Below are positions 17,521 through 31,100 of a stretch of DNA of 64,000 bases, one piece after another. Made by a program: the position numbers and the translations under genes. Source of the stretch: Colletes latitarsis (lineage: Eukaryota > Arthropoda > Insecta > Hymenoptera > Colletidae); assembly GCF_051014445.1 (NCBI RefSeq), contig NC_135137.1:14943501-15007500 (forward strand). Direction: 5' to 3'. The first letter of the stretch is position 1, and the number at the start of each line of letters is the position of its first letter. The notes beneath the pieces are model-generated. The model did not search any database, had not been told where the DNA came from, and saw nothing but the letters and a program-made list of their open reading frames with translations.

Positions 17521-20500
17521 CATCTGCCTCATACTTTCGCATTTGTCGCATACTTGAATGGCTAGATCCTGGGCTGTGTCTGGTTTGGATCACGTAGTAA
17601 AGAGGTGCTACACTGAAACAGTCAATTAAACCTGGTTTCGGTCAATATTTTAGAGGACAACACCGATTAGGTCTGGGTTACGTCTGGTATTCGCAATCAT
17701 CTGCCTCATGCTTTCGCATTTTTCGCATACTTGTTGGCTAGATCCAGGGCTTTTTCTGATTTGGATCACGTAGTAATGTGGTACCACACTGAAACAGTCA
17801 TTTAAACCTGGTTTCGATCAACATTTTAGGGAATAACACCGGTTAGGTCTGGGTTACGTCTGGTATTTGCAATCATCTGTCTCATACTTTCGCATTTTTC
17901 GCATACCTGTTGGCCTGATCCTGGGTTCATTTCTGGTTTGGATCACGTATTAATGTGGTGCCACACTGAAATAGTCAATTAAACCTGGATTCGAAGAATA
18001 TTATAGAGGAAACACCGGTTATGTCTGGGTTAGGTCTGGTATTTGCCATCACCTAGCTCATACTTTCGCAATTTTTCGCATACTTGTTGGCCAGATCCTG
18101 GGGTTTCTCTCATTTGGAACACGTAGTAATGTGGTACCGCACTGAAAGGGCCAATTAAACCCGGTTCCGATTAATAGTTTAAAGGATAACGCCGGTTATA
18201 TCTGGGTTAGGTCTGGTATTTGCAATCATCTGGCTCATACTTTAGCATTTTTCGCATACTGGTTGGCCAGATCCTGGGCTTTTTCTGGTTTGGATAACGT
18301 ATTAATGTGGTACCACACTGACACACTCCATTAAATCTGGCTTCGATCAATATTTTAGAGCATAACGCCGGTTTATCTGGGTAAGGTCTGGTATTTGCAA
18401 TAATCTGACTCATACTTGCTCATTTTCCGCATAGTTGTTGGCCAGACCCAGGGTTTTTTCTGGTTTGGATCACCTAGTAATGTGATACCACACCGAAACA
18501 GTCAATTAAACCTCGTTCCGTGTAATATTTTAGAGGATAACGCCGGTTATGTCTGGGTTAGTTCTGGTATTTGCCATCATCTAGCACATACATTCGCATT
18601 TATCGCATACTTGAATGGCCAGATCCTCGGCTTTTCCTGGTTTGGGTCACGTAGTAAAGAGGTGCCACACTGAAACAGTCAATTAAACCTGGTTTCGATC
18701 AATATTTTAGAGGACAACACCGGTTAGGTCTGGGTTACGTCTGGTATTTACAATCATCTGACCCATATTTTCGCATTCTTCGCATACCTGTTTGCCAGAT
18801 CCTGGGTTTTTCCTGGTTTGGATCACGTAGTAATGTGGTACCACACCGAAACCGTCAATTAAACCTGGTTCCGATTAATATTTTAGAGGACAGAGCCGGT
18901 TATGTCTGCGTTAGGTCTGGTATTTGCCCTCATCTAGCTCATACTTTCGCATTTTCCGCATACTTGTTGGCCAGATCCTGGCCGTCTTCTGGATTGGATC
19001 ATGTAGTAATGTGGTACCACACTGAAACCGTCAATTAAACCTGGTTTCGATCAATATTTGAGAGGACAACACCGGTTAGGTCTGGATTACGTCTGGTATT
19101 TGCAGTCATCTGGCTCATAGTTTCGCATTTTTCGCATACTTGTTGGCTAGATCCTGGGTTTTTTCTGGTTTGGATCAGGTGGTAATTTGGTACCACACGG
19201 AAACAGTCAATTAAACCTGGTTGCGATTAATATTTTAGAGGATAACGCCGGCTATGTCTGGGTTAGGTCTGGTATTTGCAATCATCTGGCTCATACTTTA
19301 GCATTTTTCGCATACTTGTTGGCTAGATCCTGGGTTTTTTCTGGTTTGGATCACGTAGTAATTTGGTACCAAACGCAAACAGTCAATTAAACCTGGTTGC
19401 GATTAATATTTTAGAGGATAACGCCGGTTATGTCTGGGTTAGGTCTGGTATTTGCAATCATCTAGCTCATACTTTCGCATTTTTCGCATACTTGTTGGCC
19501 TGATCCCGGGTTTTTTCTTGTTAGGATCACGTATTAATGTTGTGCCACATTGACACAGTCCATTAAAACAAGCTACGATCAATATTTTAGAGGATATCGC
19601 CGGTTATGTCTGGGTAAGTTCTGGTATATGCAATAATCTGACTCATACTTTCTCATTTTCCGCATAGTTGTTGGCCAGACCCAGGGTTTTTTAAGATTTG
19701 GATCACCTAGTAATGTGATACCACACTGAAATTGTCAATTCAACCTGGATTCGATGAATATTCCAGAGGATAACACCGGTTAGGTCTGGGTTAAGTCTGG
19801 GATTTGCCCTCATCTGGCTCGTACATTCGCATTTTTCGCATACTTGTTGGCCAGATGCTGGGTTTTTTCCGGTTTCGATCACGTAGTATTGTGGTACCAC
19901 ACTGGAACAGACAATTAAGTCTGGTTCCGATTAATATTTTAGAGGATAACGCCGGTTATGCCTGGGTTAGTTCTGGTATTTGCCAACATCTGACTCAGAT
20001 TTTCGGATTCTTCGGATACTTGTTGGCCAGATCCTGTGCTTTTTCTGATTTGGATCACGTAGTAATGTTGTACCACGCCGAAACAGTCTATTAAACCTTG
20101 TTCCGATTAATATTTTACAGGATAACCCCGGTTATGGCTGGGTTAGGTCTGGTATTTGCAATCATCTGCCTCATACATTCGCATTTTTCGCATACTTGTT
20201 GGCCAGATCCTGGGTTTTTTTCTGGTTTGGATAACGTATTAATGTGGTACCACACTGATACAGTCCATTGAACCTGGCTTCGATCAATATTTTAGGGGAT
20301 AACACCTGTTAGATCTGGGTTAGGTCTGGTATTTGCCCCGATCTGGCTCGTACTTTCGCATTTTTCGCATACTTGTTGGCCAGATCCTGGGTTCTTTTCT
20401 CGTTAGGATCACGTATTAATGTGGTACCACACCGAAACAGTCCATTAAACCCGGTTCCGGTTAATATTTTAGAGGATAACGACGGTTATGTCTGGGTTAG

Positions 20501-23500
20501 GTCTGGAATTTCCCATCATCTAGCTCATACTTTCGCTTTTTCCGCATACATCTTGGCCAGATCCTGGGGTTTTTCTGGTTTGGATCACGTAGTAATGTGG
20601 TACCACACCGAAACTGTCAATTAAACTTGGTTCCGATTAATATTTTAGAGGATAGCATCGGTGAGGTCTGGGATAGGTCTGGTATTTGCAATCATGTGGC
20701 TCATACATTCGAATTTTTCGCATACTTGTTGGCCAGATCCTGGGGTTTCTCTGATTTCGATCACGTAGTAATGTGGTACCACACTGAAGGGCTCAATTAA
20801 ACCCGGTTCCCATTAATATTTAAGAGGATAACGCCGTTTATGTCTGGGTTAGGTCTGGTATTTGCCATCACCTAGCTTATACTTTCGTATTTTTCGAATA
20901 CTTGTTGGCCAGATCCTGGGTTTTTTTCTGGTTTGAATCACGTGATAATGTGGTAACACACTGAAACAGTCAATTAAACCTGGTTTTGAGTAATATTTTA
21001 GAGGATAACGACGGTTATGTCTGGGTTAGGTCTGGGATTTGCCCTCATCTGGCTCGTACTTTAGTATTTTTCGCATACTTCATGGCCAGATGCTGGGTTT
21101 TTTTCTGGTTGGGATAACGTATTAATGTGGTACCACACTGACACAGTGCATTAAACCTGGTTTCGATCAATATTTTAGGGGATAGCGCATGTTAGGTCTG
21201 GGTCAGTTCTGGTATTTGCTTTCATCTAGCTCATACTTTCGCATGTTCCGCATACCTGTTGGTATGATCCTGAGTTTTCTGGTTTGGATCACGTTGTAAT
21301 GTGGTACCACACTGAAACCGTTAATTAAACCTGGTTTCGATCAGTATTTTGGAGGATAACGCCGGTAACGTCTGGGTTAGGTCTGGTATTTGCCCTCATC
21401 TAGCTCATACTTTCGCATTTTTCGCATACTTGTTGGCCAGATCCTGGCCGTCTTCTGGATTGGATCATGTAGTAATGTGGTACCACACTGAAACCGTCAA
21501 TTAAACCTTGTTTCGATCAATATTTGAGAGGACAACACCGGTTAGGCCTGGATTACGTCTGGTATTTGCAATCATCTGGCTCATAGTTTCGCATTTTTCG
21601 CATACTTGTTGGCTAGATCCTGGGTTTTTTCTGGTTTGGATCACGTAGTAATTTGGTACCAAACGCAAACAGTCAATTAAACCTGGTTGCGATTAATATT
21701 TTAGAGGATAACGCCGGTTATGTCTGGGTTAGGTCTGGTATTTGCAATCATCTAGCTCATACTTTCGCATTTTTCGCATAATTGTTAGCCAGATCCTGGC
21801 CTTTTTCTGGTTTGGATCACGCAGTAATGTGGTACCACACTGAAATAGTCAATTAAACCTGGTTCCGATTAATATTTTAGGGGATAACGCTGGTTATGCC
21901 TGGGTCAGTTCTAGTATCTGCAATCATCTGGCTCATACATTCGCATATTTCGCATACTGGTTGGCCAGATCCTGGGCTTTTTCTGGTTTGGATAACGTAT
22001 TAATGTGGTACCACACTGACACAGTCCATTAAAACTGGCTTCGATCAATATTTTAGGGGGAAACACCGGTTATGTCTGGGTAAGGTCTGGTATTTGCAAT
22101 AATCTGACTCATACTTTCTCATTTTCCGCATAGTTGTTGACCAGACCCAGGGTTTTTTCTGGTTTGGATCACCTAGTAATGTGATACCACACCGATACAG
22201 TCAATTAAACCTCGTGCCGATTAATATTTTAGAGGATATCGCTGGTTATGTCTGGGTTAGTTCTGGTATTTGCCATCATCTAGCTCATACATTCGCATTT
22301 TTCGCATACTTGAATGGCCGTATGCTGGGCTTTTTCTGGTTTGGATCGCGTAGTAAAGAGGTGCCACACTGAAACAGTCAATTAAACCTGGTTTCGATCA
22401 ATAGTTTAGAGGACAACCCCGGTTATGTCTGGGTAAGTTCTGGTATTTGCAATAATCTGACTCATACTTTCTCATTTTCCGCATAGTTGTTGACCAGACC
22501 CAGGGTTTTTCCTGGTTTGGATCACGTAGTAATGTGGTACCACACCGAAACAGTCAATTAAACCTGGTTCCGATTAATATTTTAGAGGACAACGCTGGTT
22601 AAGCCAGGGTTAGTTCTGGTATCTGCAATCATCTGGCTCATACATTCGCATTTTTCGCATAGTTGTTGGCCGGGTCCTGGATTATTTTCTGATTTGGATC
22701 ACGTAATAATGTGGTACCACACTGAAACAGTCAATGAAACCTGGTTCGGAGTAATATTTTAGATAACGCCGGTTATGGCTTGGTTAGGTCTGGCATTTGA
22801 AATCATCTGCCTCATACTTTCGCATTTTTCGCATACAGGTTGGCCAGATCCTGGCCGTTTTCTGGATCGGATCGCGTAGTAATGTGGTACCACACTGAAA
22901 CCGTTAATTAAACCTGGTTTCGATCAATATTTTGGAGGATAACGCCGGTAACGTCTGGGTTAGGTCTGGTATTTGCCATCATCTTCGTCTTGCTTTCGCA
23001 TTTTTCGCGTACTTTTTGGTCAGAAACTGGGCTTTTTCTGATTTGGATCACGTAGTAATGTAGTACCACACCGAAACAGTTCACTAAACCTGGTTGCGAT
23101 TAATATTTTACAGGATAACGCCTGTTATGTCTGGGTTAGTTCTGGTATTTGCAATCATCTGTCTCATACTTTCGCATTTTTCGCATATTTGTTGGTCAGA
23201 TCCTGGGCTTTTTCAGGTTTGGATCACGTAGTAATGTGGTACTACACCGACACAGTCGATTAAACCCGGTTCCGATTAATATTTTAGAGGATAACGCCGG
23301 GTATGTCTGGGTTAGTTCTGGTATTTGCAATCATCTGCCTCATACATTCGAATTTTTCGCATAGTTGTTGGCGTGATCCAGGGTTTTTTATGGTTTGGAT
23401 CACGTAGTAATGTGGTACCACATTGAAAAAGTCAATTAAACCTGGTTTCGATTTATATTTTAGAGGACAACACCGGTTAGGTCTGGGTTACGACTGGTAT

Positions 23501-26500
23501 TTGCAGTCATCTGCCTCATACTTTCGCATTTTTCGCATTTTTGTTGGCCAGAGCCTGGGCTTTTTCTGGTTTGGATCACGTAGTATTGTAGTACCACATT
23601 GAAAAAGTCAAGTAAATCTGGTTTCGATCAATATTTAAGGGGATAACGCCGGTTATGTCTGGGTTAGGTCCGGTATTTGCCATCATCTAGCTCATACTTT
23701 CGCATTTTCCGCATACATCTTGGCCAGATCCTGGGGTTTTTCTGGTTTGGATCACGTAGTAATGTGGTACCACACCGAAACTGTCAATTAAACCTGGTTC
23801 CGATTAATATTTTAGAGGATAGCATCGGTGAGGTCTGGGATAGGTCTGGTATTTGCAATCATCTGGCTCATACATTCGAATTTTTCGCATAGTTGTTCGC
23901 CTGATCCAGGGTTTTTTCTGGTTTGGATCACGTAGTAATGTGGTACCACTTTGAAAAAGTCAATTAAACCTGGTTTCGATTTATATTTTAGAGGACAACA
24001 CCGGTTAGGTCTGGGTTATGTCTTGTATTTGCAGTCATCTGCCTCATACTTTCGCATTTTTCGCATATTTGTTGGCCAGTGCCTGGGCTTTTTCTGGTTT
24101 GGATCACGTAGTATTGTGGTACCACACTGAAAAAGTCAAGTAAAGCTGGTTTCGATCAATATTTAAGGGGATAACGCCGGTTATGTCTGGGTTAGGTCTG
24201 GTATTTGCCATCACCTAACTCATACTTACGCATTTTTCGCATACTTGTTGGCCAAATCCTGGGCTTCTACTGATTCGGATCACGTAGTAATGTGGTACCA
24301 CACTGAAACAGTCATTAAAACCTGGTTTCGATCAACATTTTAGGGGATAACACCGGTTATGTCTGGGTTAGGTCTGGTATTTGCAATCATCTGCCTCATA
24401 CTTTCTCATTTTTCGCATACTTGTTGGCCTGATCCAAGGTTTTTTCTGGTTTGGATCACGTAGTAATGTGGTACCACGTTGAAAAAGTCAATTAAACCTG
24501 GTTTCGATTTATATATTAGAGGACAACACTGGTTAGGTCTGGGTTACGTCTGGTATTTGCAATCATCTGCCTCATACTTTCGCATTTTTCGCATACTTGT
24601 TGGCCAGATCCTGTTTTTTTTCTGATTTGGATCACGTATTGATGTGGCACCACACTGAAACAATCAATGAAACCTGGTTCGGAGTAATATTTTAGGTAAC
24701 GCCGGTTTTGCCTGGGTTAGGTCTGGTATTTGCATTCATCAGCCTCATACTTTCGCATTTTTCGCATACTTCATGGCCAGATCCTGGGCTTTTTCTAATT
24801 TGAATCACGTAATAATGTGGTACCACACTGAAACAATCAATTAATCCTGGTTCCGATTAATATTTCAGAGGATAACTCCGGTTAGGTCTGGGTTAGGTCT
24901 GGGATTTGCCCTCATCTAGATCGTACTTTAGCATTTTTCGCATACTTATTGGCTAGATCCTGGGTTTTTTGTGATTTAGATCGCGTAATAATGTGGTACC
25001 ACACTGAAACAGTCAAATAAACCGGTTCGGAGTAATATTTTAGAGGACAACGCCGGATATGTCTGGGTAAGGTCTGGTATTTGCAATCATCAGCCTCATA
25101 GTTTCGCATTTTTCGCATACGTGTTGGCCAGATCCTGGCCGTTTTCTGGATCGGATCACGTAGTAATGTGGTACCACACCGAAACAGTCCACTAAGCCTG
25201 GTTGCGATTAATATTTCACAGGATAACGCCGGGTATGTCTGGGTTAGGTCTGGTATTTGCAATCATCTGCCCTATACATTCGAATTTTTCGCATTTTTGT
25301 TGGTCAGATCCTGGCCTTTTTCTGGTTTGGATCACGCAGGTAATGTGGTACCACCCTGCAATAGTCAATTAAACCTGGTTCCGATTAATATTTTAGGGGA
25401 CAACACCGGTTAGGTCTGGGTTAGGTCTGGTATTTGCAATCATCAGCCTCATACTTTCGCATTTTTCGCATACGTGTTGGCCAGATCCTGGCCGTTTTCT
25501 GGTTTGGATCACGCAGTAATGTGGTACCACCCTGCAATAGTCAATTAAACCTGGTTCCGATTAATATTTTAGGGGACAACACCGGTTAGGTCTGGGTTAC
25601 GTCTGGTATTTGCAATCATCTGCCTCATACTTTCGCATTTTTCGCATACTTGTTGGCCAGATCGTGTGTTTTTTCTGATTTGGATCACGTATTAATGTGG
25701 TACCACACAGAAACAATCAATGAAACCTGGTTCGGAGTAATATTTTAGATAACGCCGGTTTTGCCTGGGTTAGGTCTGGAATTTGCAATCATCAGCCTCA
25801 TACTTTCGCATTTTTCGCATACGTGTTGGCCAGATCCTGGCCGTTTTCTGAATTGGATCACGTAGCAATGTGGCACCACACTGAAACCGTCATTAAAACC
25901 TGGTTTCGATCAATATTTGGGAGGACAACACCGATTAGGTCTGGGTTACATCTGGTATTTGCAATTAACTGCCTCATACTTTCGCATTTTTCGCATAGTT
26001 GTTGGCCAGATCCTGGGTTCTTTTCTCGTTAGGATCACGTATTAATGTGGTGCCACACTGAAATAGTCATTTCAACCTGCATTCGATGAATATTTTAGAG
26101 GATAGCGCCGGTTATGTCTGGGTTAGGTCTGGTGTTTGCAATCATCTTCCTCATACTTTCGAATTTTTCGCATATTTGTTGGTCAGATCCGGGGCTTTTT
26201 CCAGGTTTGGATCACGTAGTAATGTGGTACTGCTCCGAAACAGTCGATTAAACCCGGTTCCGATTAATATTTTAGAGGATAACGCTGAGTATGTCTGGGT
26301 TAGGTCTGGTATTTGCAATGATCTGGCTCATACTTTCGCATTTTTCGCATAGTTGTAAGTCAGATCCTCGGCATTTTCTGGATTGGATCACGTAGTAATG
26401 TGGTACCACACTGAAACAGTCAATGAAATCTGGTTTCGATCAATATTTAAGAGGATAACGCTGGTTATGTCTGAGTTACGTCTGGTATTTGCAATCATCT

Positions 26501-29500
26501 GACTCATACTTTCGCATTTTTCGCATACTTGTTGGCCAGATCCTGGGCTTTTTCTGGTTTGGATCACGTAGCAATGTGGTACCACACTGAAACCGAAATT
26601 AAAACCTGGTTTCGATGAATATTTGTGTGGACAACACAGGTTAGGTCTGGGTTACGTCTGGTATTTGCAATCATCTGCCTTATACTTTCGCATTTTTCGC
26701 ATACTTGTTGGCGAGATCCTGGCCGTTTTCTGGATTGGATCACGTAGTAATCTGGTGCCACACTGAAACCGTCATTTAAACCTGGTTTCGATCAATATTT
26801 GAGAGGACAACACCGGTTAGGTCTGGGTTACGTCTGATATTTGCAATCATCTGCCTCATACTTTCACATTTTTCGCATACTTGTTGGCCAGATCCTGGGT
26901 TTTTTCTGCTTAGGATCACGTATTAATGCTGTGCCACATTGAAATAGTCAATTCAACCTGGATTCCATCAAAATTTTAGGGGATAACACCGGTTAGGTAT
27001 GGGTATGTCTGGTATTTGCAATCATCTTCGTCTTGCTTTCGCATTTTTCGTATACTTGTTGGGCAGATACTAGGCCTTTCCTGATTTGGATCAGGTAGTA
27101 ATGTGGTACCACACCGAAACAGTCCACTAAACCTGGGTGCGATGAATATTTTAGAGGACAACTCCTGGTATGTCTGGGTTAGGTCCGGTATTTGCCATCA
27201 TCTTGCTCATACTTTCGCATTTTTCGCATACATGGGGCCAGATCCTGGGTTTTTTCTGGTTAGGATCACGTAGTAATTTGGTACCACACGGAAACTGTCC
27301 ACTAAGCCTGGTTACGATTAATATTTTACAGGATAACGCCGGGCATGTCTGGGATAGATATGGTATTTGCAATCATCTGCCTCATACTTTCGCATTTTTC
27401 GCATACTTGTTGGCCAGATCCTGGGTTTTTTCTGGTTAGGATCACGTATTAATGCTGTGCCACATTGAAATAGACAATTCAACCTGGATTCCATCAAAAT
27501 TTTAGGGGATAAGACCGGTTAGGTATGGGTATGTCTGGTATTTGCAATCATCTTCGTCTTGCTTTCGCATTTTTCGTATACTTGTTGGCCAGATACTAGG
27601 CCTTTCCTGATTTGGATCAGGTAGTAATGTGGTACCACACCGAAACAGTCCACTAAACCTGGTTGCGATTAATGTTTTACAGGATAACGCCGGTTATGTC
27701 TGGATTAGGTCTGGTATTTGCAATCATCAGCCTCATACTTTCGCATTTTTCGCATACTTGTTGGCTAGATCCTCGGTTTTTTCTGGTTTAGATCACGTAG
27801 TAATTTGGTACTACACGGAAACTGTCAATGAAACCTGGTTGCGATTAATATTTTAGAGGATAACGCCGGTTATGTCTGGTTTAGGTCTGGGATTTGCCAT
27901 CATCTTGCTCATAATTTCGCATTTTTTGCAAACTTGTTGGCCAGATCCTGGGCTTTTTCTGATTTGAATCACGTAATAATGTGGTACTACACTGAAACAG
28001 TCAATTAATTCTGGTTGCGATTAATATTTTAGAGGATAACGCCGGTTATGTCTGGGTTAAGTCTGGTATTTGCCCTCACCTAGCTCACACTTTCGCATTT
28101 TTCGCATACTGGTTGGCCAGATCCTGGGCTTTTTCAGGCTTGGATCACGTAGTAATGTGGTACCACACTGAAACAGTCCACTAAGCCTGGTTGCGATTAA
28201 TATTTTACAGGATAACGCCGGGTATGTCTGGGTTAGGTCTGGTATTTGCAATCATCTGACACATACTTTCGCATCTTTCGCATACTTGTTGGGCGGATCC
28301 TGGGCTTTTCTGGTTTGGATCACGTAGTAATGTGGTACCACACTGAAAAAGTCAAGTAAAGCTGGTTTCGATCAATATTTATGAGGATAACGCCAGTTAT
28401 GGCTGGGTTAGGTCTGGTACTTGCCATCACCTAGCTCATACTTTCGCATTTTTCGCATACTTGTTGGCCAGAAACTGGGCTTTTTCTCGTTTGGATCGCG
28501 TAGTAATGTGGTACCACACCGATACAGTCCACTAAGCCTGGTTGCGATTAATATTTTACAGGATAACGCCGGGTATGTCTGGGTTAGTTCTGGTATTTGC
28601 AATCATCTGACTCATACTTTCGCATCTTTCGCATACTTGTTGGCCAGATCCTGTGTTTTTTCTGATTTGGATCACGTAATAATGTGGTACCACACTGAGA
28701 CAGTCAATGAAACCTGGTTCGGTGTAATATTTTAGAAAACGCCGGTTTTGTCTGGGTTAGGTCTGGTATTTGCAATCATCTGCCTCATACTTTCGCATTT
28801 TTCGCATACTTGTTGGCGAGATCCTGGCCGTTTTCTGGATTGGATCACGTAGTAATCTGGTGCCACACTGAAACCGTCATGTAAACCTGGTTTCGATCAA
28901 TATTTGAGAGGACAACACCGGTTAGGCCTGGGTTACGTCTGGTATTTGCAATCATCTGCCTCATACTTTCACATTTTTCGCATACTTGTTGGCCAGATCC
29001 TGGGTTTTTTCTGGTTAGGATCACGTATTAATGCTGTGCCACATTGAAATAGTCAATTCAACCTGGATTCCATCAAAACTTTAGGGGATAACACCGGTTA
29101 GGTATGGGTATGTCTGGTATTTGCAATCATCTTCGTCTTGCTTTCGCATTTTTCGTATACTTGTTGGGCAGATACTAGGCCTTTCCTGATTTGGATCAGG
29201 TAGTAATGTGGTACCACACCGAAACAGTCCACTAAACCTGGGTGCGATTAATATTTTAGAGGATAACGCTGCTTATGTCTGGGTTAGGACTGGTATTTGC
29301 CATCATCTTCGTCTTGCTGTCGCATTTTTCGCATACTTGTTGGCCAGAAACTGGGTTTTTTCTGGTTTGAATCACGTAATAATGTGGTACTACACTGAAA
29401 CAGTCAATTAATTCTGGTTGCGATTAATATTTTAGAGGATAACGCCGGTTATGTCTGGGTTAGGTCTGGTATTTGTAATCATCCGCCTCATACTTTCACA

Positions 29501-31100
29501 TTTTTCGCATACTTGTTGGCTAGATCCTGGGTTTTTTCTGGTTTGGATCACGTAGTAATTTGGTTCCACACGGAAACAGTCAATTAAACCTGGTTGCGAT
29601 TAATATTTTAGAGGATAGCGCTGGTTATGTCTGGGTTTGGTCTGGTATTTGCCCTCATCTAGTTCATACTTTCGCATTTTTCGCATACTTGTCTTCCAGA
29701 TACTGGGCTTTTTCTGATTTGGATCACGTAGTAATGTGGTTCCACACGAAAACAGTCAATTAAACCTGGTTGCGATTAATATTTTAGAGGATAACGCCGG
29801 TTATGTCTGCTTTAGGTCTGGGATTTGCCCACATCTGGCTCGTACTTTCGCATTTTTCGCATACTTCATGGCCAGATCCTGGGTTTTTTTCTAGTTTGGA
29901 TAACGTATTAATGTGGTACCACCCTGACACAGTCCATTAAGCTTGGCTTCGATCAATATTTTAGAGGATAACACCGGTGAGGTCTGGGTTACGTCTGGTA
30001 TTTGCAATCATCTTCCTGATACTTTCGCATTTTTTGCAAACTTGTTGGCCAGATCCTGGGCTTTTTCTGATTTGAATCACGTAATAATGTGGTACCACAC
30101 TGATACCGTCAATTAAACCTGGTTTCGATCAATATTTTGGAGGATAACGCCGGTTATGTCTGGGTTAGGTCTGGTATTTGCCATCATCTTCGTTTTGCTG
30201 TAGCATTTTTCGCATACTTGTTGGCCAGAAACTGGGTTTTTTCTGGTCTGAATCACGTAATAATGTGGTACCGCACTTAAACAGTCAATTAAACCTGGTT
30301 CCGATCAATATTTTAGGGGATAACGCTGGTTATGCCTGGGTTAGTTCTGGTATCTGCAATCATCTGGCTCATACATTCGCATTTTTCGCATACTTGTTGG
30401 CCAGAAACTGGGTTTTTTCTGGTTTGAATATCGTAATAATGTGGTACCACACTGAAACAGTCAATTAATTCTGGTTGCGATTAATATTTTAGAGGATAAC
30501 GCCGGTTATGTCTGGGTTAGGTCTGACATTTGCCATCATCTAGCTCATACTTTCGCATTTTTCGCATACTTGTTGGCCAGATCCTGGGCTTTTTCTCATT
30601 TGGATCACGTAGTAATGTGGTACCACACTGACAGGGTCAATTAGACCCGGTTCCGATTAATATTTTAGAGGATGACGCCGATTATGTCTGGGTTAGGTCT
30701 GGTATTTGCCCTCATCCAGCTCATACCTTCGCATTTTTCGCATACTTCTTGGCCAGATCCAGTGTTTTTTCTCGATTGGATCATGTAATAATGTCGTACA
30801 ACACTGAAACAGTCAACGAAACCTGGTTCGGAGTAATATTTTAGATAACGCCGGTTATGTCTGGGTTAGGTCTGGTATTTGCAATCATCTGACTCATACT
30901 TTCGAATTCTTCGCATACCTCATAGCCAGATCCTGGTCTTTTTCTGATTTGAATCACGTAAAAATGTGGTACTACAATGAAACAGTCAATTAATCCTGGT
31001 TCCGATCAATATTTTAGGGGATAACACCGGCTAGGTCTGGGTTGCGTCTGGTATTTGCAATCATCTTCCTGATACTTTCGCATTTTTGGCATACTTGTTG
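17521..31100. repeat. Satellite, subfamily S2, diverged irregular monomers
   Basis: About 77 monomers of near 176 bp with the S2 marks (CACGTAGTAATG, CGCCGGTTATG, TTTCGCATTTTTCGCATAC). Neighbours differ at many positions, and small indels are common. Some local duplications exist: the monomer with GGATTCCATCAAAA near 26960 recurs about 529 bp and about 2.1 kb further on. No gene, RNA or other mobile element is seen. The open frames of 60-100 codons share the peptide words VPHRNS, NILEDNAG and LLARSW because they read the repeat. Confidence 0.93.
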
